Source: an uncultured Gemmatimonadota bacterium
Lineage (GTDB): Bacteria; Gemmatimonadota; Gemmatimonadetes; Gemmatimonadales; Gemmatimonadaceae
Assembly: GCA_946479895.1 (NCBI GenBank)
Contig: CAMLHT010000185.1
Span: 1-7,874, forward strand
DNA: 7,874 nt
Direction: 5' to 3'
Below are positions 6,385 through 7,874 of this stretch, piece after piece. Each line of letters opens with the position of its first letter. The stretch's first letter is position 1. Made by a program: the position numbers and the translations under genes. The notes below the pieces were generated by a model. That model saw only the letters and a program-made list of their open reading frames with translations. It had not been told where the DNA came from and searched no databases.

Positions 6385-7202
6385 CGCTCGCGGCGACGGA
6401 TCCGGGCTTCGAGGCGCTGCTCGAGCGAATCGAGCGCGACCGGGGCTTCGCCTGCGGGTCGTACAAGCACACGTGCGTCCAGCGCCGCATCCGGACGCGC
6501 ATGCGGGCGCGCGAGGCCGCCAGCTACGAGGAGTACCTCACGCTGATCGACCGCGATCCGCGCGAGATGGACCGCCTCGTGGACGCGCTGACCATCAACG
6601 TCACGCGATTCTTCCGCAACCGCGCCGTGTGGGACTCCATCGCCGGGGTCGTGGTGCCGTCGCTCTGGGGCGCGGAGCTGCGCGACGTCAACGTCTGGAG
6701 CGCCGGCTGCGCATCGGGCGAAGAGGCGTACTCGCTGGCGATGCTCTTCCACCGTCACGCGGCGGTGAGCGGCATGCTGCCCCAGATCGACCGGGTCGCG
6801 GTGACGGGGACCGACGTGGACGCCGGAGCGCTCCGCGAGGCCCAGGCTGCCCAGTTTCCGGACGCGGCCCTCGTCGAGGTGCCCGAGGAGCTGCGGGACC
6901 GCTATTTCCCGGCCTCGCACCCGTTCCAGCCCGCCGAGGGCGTCCGGCGTATGGTGCAGTTCCGGCAGCATGACCTTCTCCGGGGCCCCTTTCCCGGGCC
7001 CCGCCAGCACCTGGTCATGTGCCGAAACGTCCTGATCTACTTCGAGCGCACGGTCCAGGAGCAGGTGATCCGGCATCTTCAGGATTCGCTGGAACCCGGT
7101 GGATATCTCATACTTGGCAAGGTGGAATCGCTGCTCGGCGGCACCCGCCGCGGCTTCGAGCCCGTCGCGCAGCGTGAACGCATCTTCCGCAAGATCAGTT
7201 AA
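6381..7202 (+). CDS. cheR: CheR-type chemoreceptor glutamate methyltransferase
   Basis: The 273-aa product is a CheR family S-adenosylmethionine-dependent methyltransferase, which methylates glutamates of chemoreceptors to set adaptation. The N-terminal helical domain (about 6-75; YKHTCVQRRIRTRM) runs into INVTRFFRN (72-80). Then come the SAM-binding motif VWSAGCASGEEAYSLAM (105-121), GTDVDAGAL (143-151), CRNVLIYFE (214-222) and GGYLILGKVES (240-250), all in the usual order. Length is close to the 286 aa of the enterobacterial enzyme, so the protein looks complete. The frame stays open far upstream, but only as a shadow of the PATAN gene; the ATG at 6381 forms an ATGA overlap with that gene's stop and matches the domain start. 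No chemoreceptor, CheB or CheA lies in the window, so its substrate is unknown. CheR enzymes with TPR partners are known in alternative pathways. Confidence 0.95.
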   Translation: MTLAATDPGFEALLERIERDRGFACGSYKHTCVQRRIRTRMRAREAASYEEYLTLIDRDPREMDRLVDALTINVTRFFRNRAVWDSIAGVVVPSLWGAELRDVNVWSAGCASGEEAYSLAMLFHRHAAVSGMLPQIDRVAVTGTDVDAGALREAQAAQFPDAALVEVPEELRDRYFPASHPFQPAEGVRRMVQFRQHDLLRGPFPGPRQHLVMCRNVLIYFERTVQEQVIRHLQDSLEPGGYLILGKVESLLGGTRRGFEPVAQRERIFRKIS

Positions 7203-7205
7203 GGA
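7201..7205 (+). promoter_or_regulatory. Ribosome binding site of the downstream TPR gene
   Basis: AAGGA overlaps the cheR stop codon (TAA 7200-7202) and is 9 nt before the ATG at 7215, supporting that start and coupled expression. Confidence 0.55.
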
Positions 7206-7214
7206 ACGAACCGG

Positions 7215-7874
7215 ATGAGTGAATCAGTCGCCCAGCAGTATCGAGCGGTGTACGCCGCCCTCGACCAGAAGCTGTCGGCGCCCGGCGCCACCGCGAACCT
7301 CGACGCGCTCAAGGTCGAGATCGGGACGCTCTACCGCGCGATCGACCGGGACGTGGATGCCCTGACGACGCTGCGGGAGGAGACGCGCGGGCTGATCGAC
7401 CGGTGGAAGAGCCTGCGCGGCGAGCAGCCGTCGCTCGCGCCGGCCTTCGCCGCCGAGCGTCCGACGGTGCACGAGGATCACATCGGCGCCTCGACGTTCA
7501 TCGAGAAGGGCTGGAGCAAGCTGTCGCTCGGCGACCACGAAGGAGCGGAAGTCGCGCTGCGAAAGGCGATCGACCTTTCCCCGAACGACACGCAGGCGCA
7601 GGCGCTGCTCGGCTGGGCGCTGATGCACCAGGAGAAGTACGACGAGGCGCTGCGCGTCTTCCAGGCCGTGCTTTCGAAGCAGCCGGACAATTCGCTCGCC
7701 CGGATCAACATCGGGTACATCTCCTTCAAGAAGAAGGCGTTCGCCGACGCGATCGAGCACCTCTCGCGCGCCATCCGGCTGGACAACGACCGGAAGGCGA
7801 CGCTGTACGCGCACTTCTACCTCGGCCTCGTCTACCTCGAGCGCGACATGTTCGAGGACGCGCAGACGTTCTTC
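7215..7874 (+). CDS. TPR-repeat protein (partial, 3' cut by window)
   Basis: The frame from ATG 7215 runs open to the window end, giving at least 220 residues. Residues 1-70 are predicted helical with heptad-like spacing (ALKVEIGTLYRAIDRDVDAL), perhaps a short coiled coil, followed by a Pro/Ala-rich linker (about 71-88). From about 92 there are tandem TPR units: STFIEKGWSKLSLGDHEGAE, then YDEALRVFQAVLSKQPDN, FADAIEHLSRAIRLDND and a fourth cut by the edge. TPRs make docking surfaces for other proteins. No signal peptide or membrane helix is seen, so it is probably cytoplasmic. It starts 12 nt after cheR and is likely co-expressed. A CheR followed by TPRs recalls CheR-TPR fusion enzymes such as FrzF, so a partner role for this CheR is a reasonable inference. 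The full domain content cannot be judged because the C-terminus is missing. Confidence 0.85.
   Translation, partial: MSESVAQQYRAVYAALDQKLSAPGATANLDALKVEIGTLYRAIDRDVDALTTLREETRGLIDRWKSLRGEQPSLAPAFAAERPTVHEDHIGASTFIEKGWSKLSLGDHEGAEVALRKAIDLSPNDTQAQALLGWALMHQEKYDEALRVFQAVLSKQPDNSLARINIGYISFKKKAFADAIEHLSRAIRLDNDRKATLYAHFYLGLVYLERDMFEDAQTFF

Noticed and set aside
6981..7003. GC-rich palindrome cluster GGGGCCCC / GGGCCCC inside cheR
   Set aside because: It encodes ordinary residues (RGPFPGPR) within the CheR domain, and such short GC palindromes are expected at this base composition.

Overview
This is a GC-rich window in which every supportable gene lies on the + strand and the genes are packed almost end to end. 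Gene content and order (the end of ileS, a DksA/TraR-type zinc-finger gene, lspA, rluD, then a regulatory module) fit a free-living Gram-negative-type bacterium. Gemmatimonadota is my best guess, from the eukaryote/archaea-like (type 2) IleS tail, the dispersed GTCATCCTGAGCG-type inverted repeat and the double-AAA DnaA-like gene beside PATAN and CheR genes. That assignment is inference; a related deep-branching soil phylum is possible.

Region 1 (1-2765) is housekeeping. It holds the 3' end of ileS, a DksA/TraR family transcription factor gene, two consecutive and apparently intact lspA genes (lipoprotein signal peptidase II), and rluD (23S rRNA pseudouridine synthase). Junctions are 0 nt, a 14 nt overlap, 5 nt and 2 nt, so these look like one co-translated operon.

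Region 2 (2756-2826) is a perfect 29-bp inverted repeat with a 13-nt loop. It supplies the stop codon of rluD and fills nearly all of the only sizeable gap in the window. It separates the housekeeping block from what follows.

Region 3 (2842-7874) is a tight four-gene module. It encodes a 636-aa protein with two tandem DnaA-type AAA+ ATPase domains and no recognisable DnaA DNA-binding domain, a PATAN (DUF4388) plus TPR protein, a CheR methyltransferase, and a second TPR protein cut by the window edge. Junctions are 0 nt, a 4 nt ATGA overlap and 12 nt. The PATAN protein carries two LG-x-x-L...Q helical motifs like those of MshEN/GspE N-terminal domains. My inference is a signalling or assembly module, perhaps for surface motility, pili or cell polarity, in which a dimer-in-cis AAA+ ATPase works with TPR scaffolds and a methyl-accepting sensory pathway. 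No receptor, CheA or motility gene lies inside the window, so that role is not proven. The double DnaA-like ATPase and its partners are the most promising candidate for an undescribed system here.
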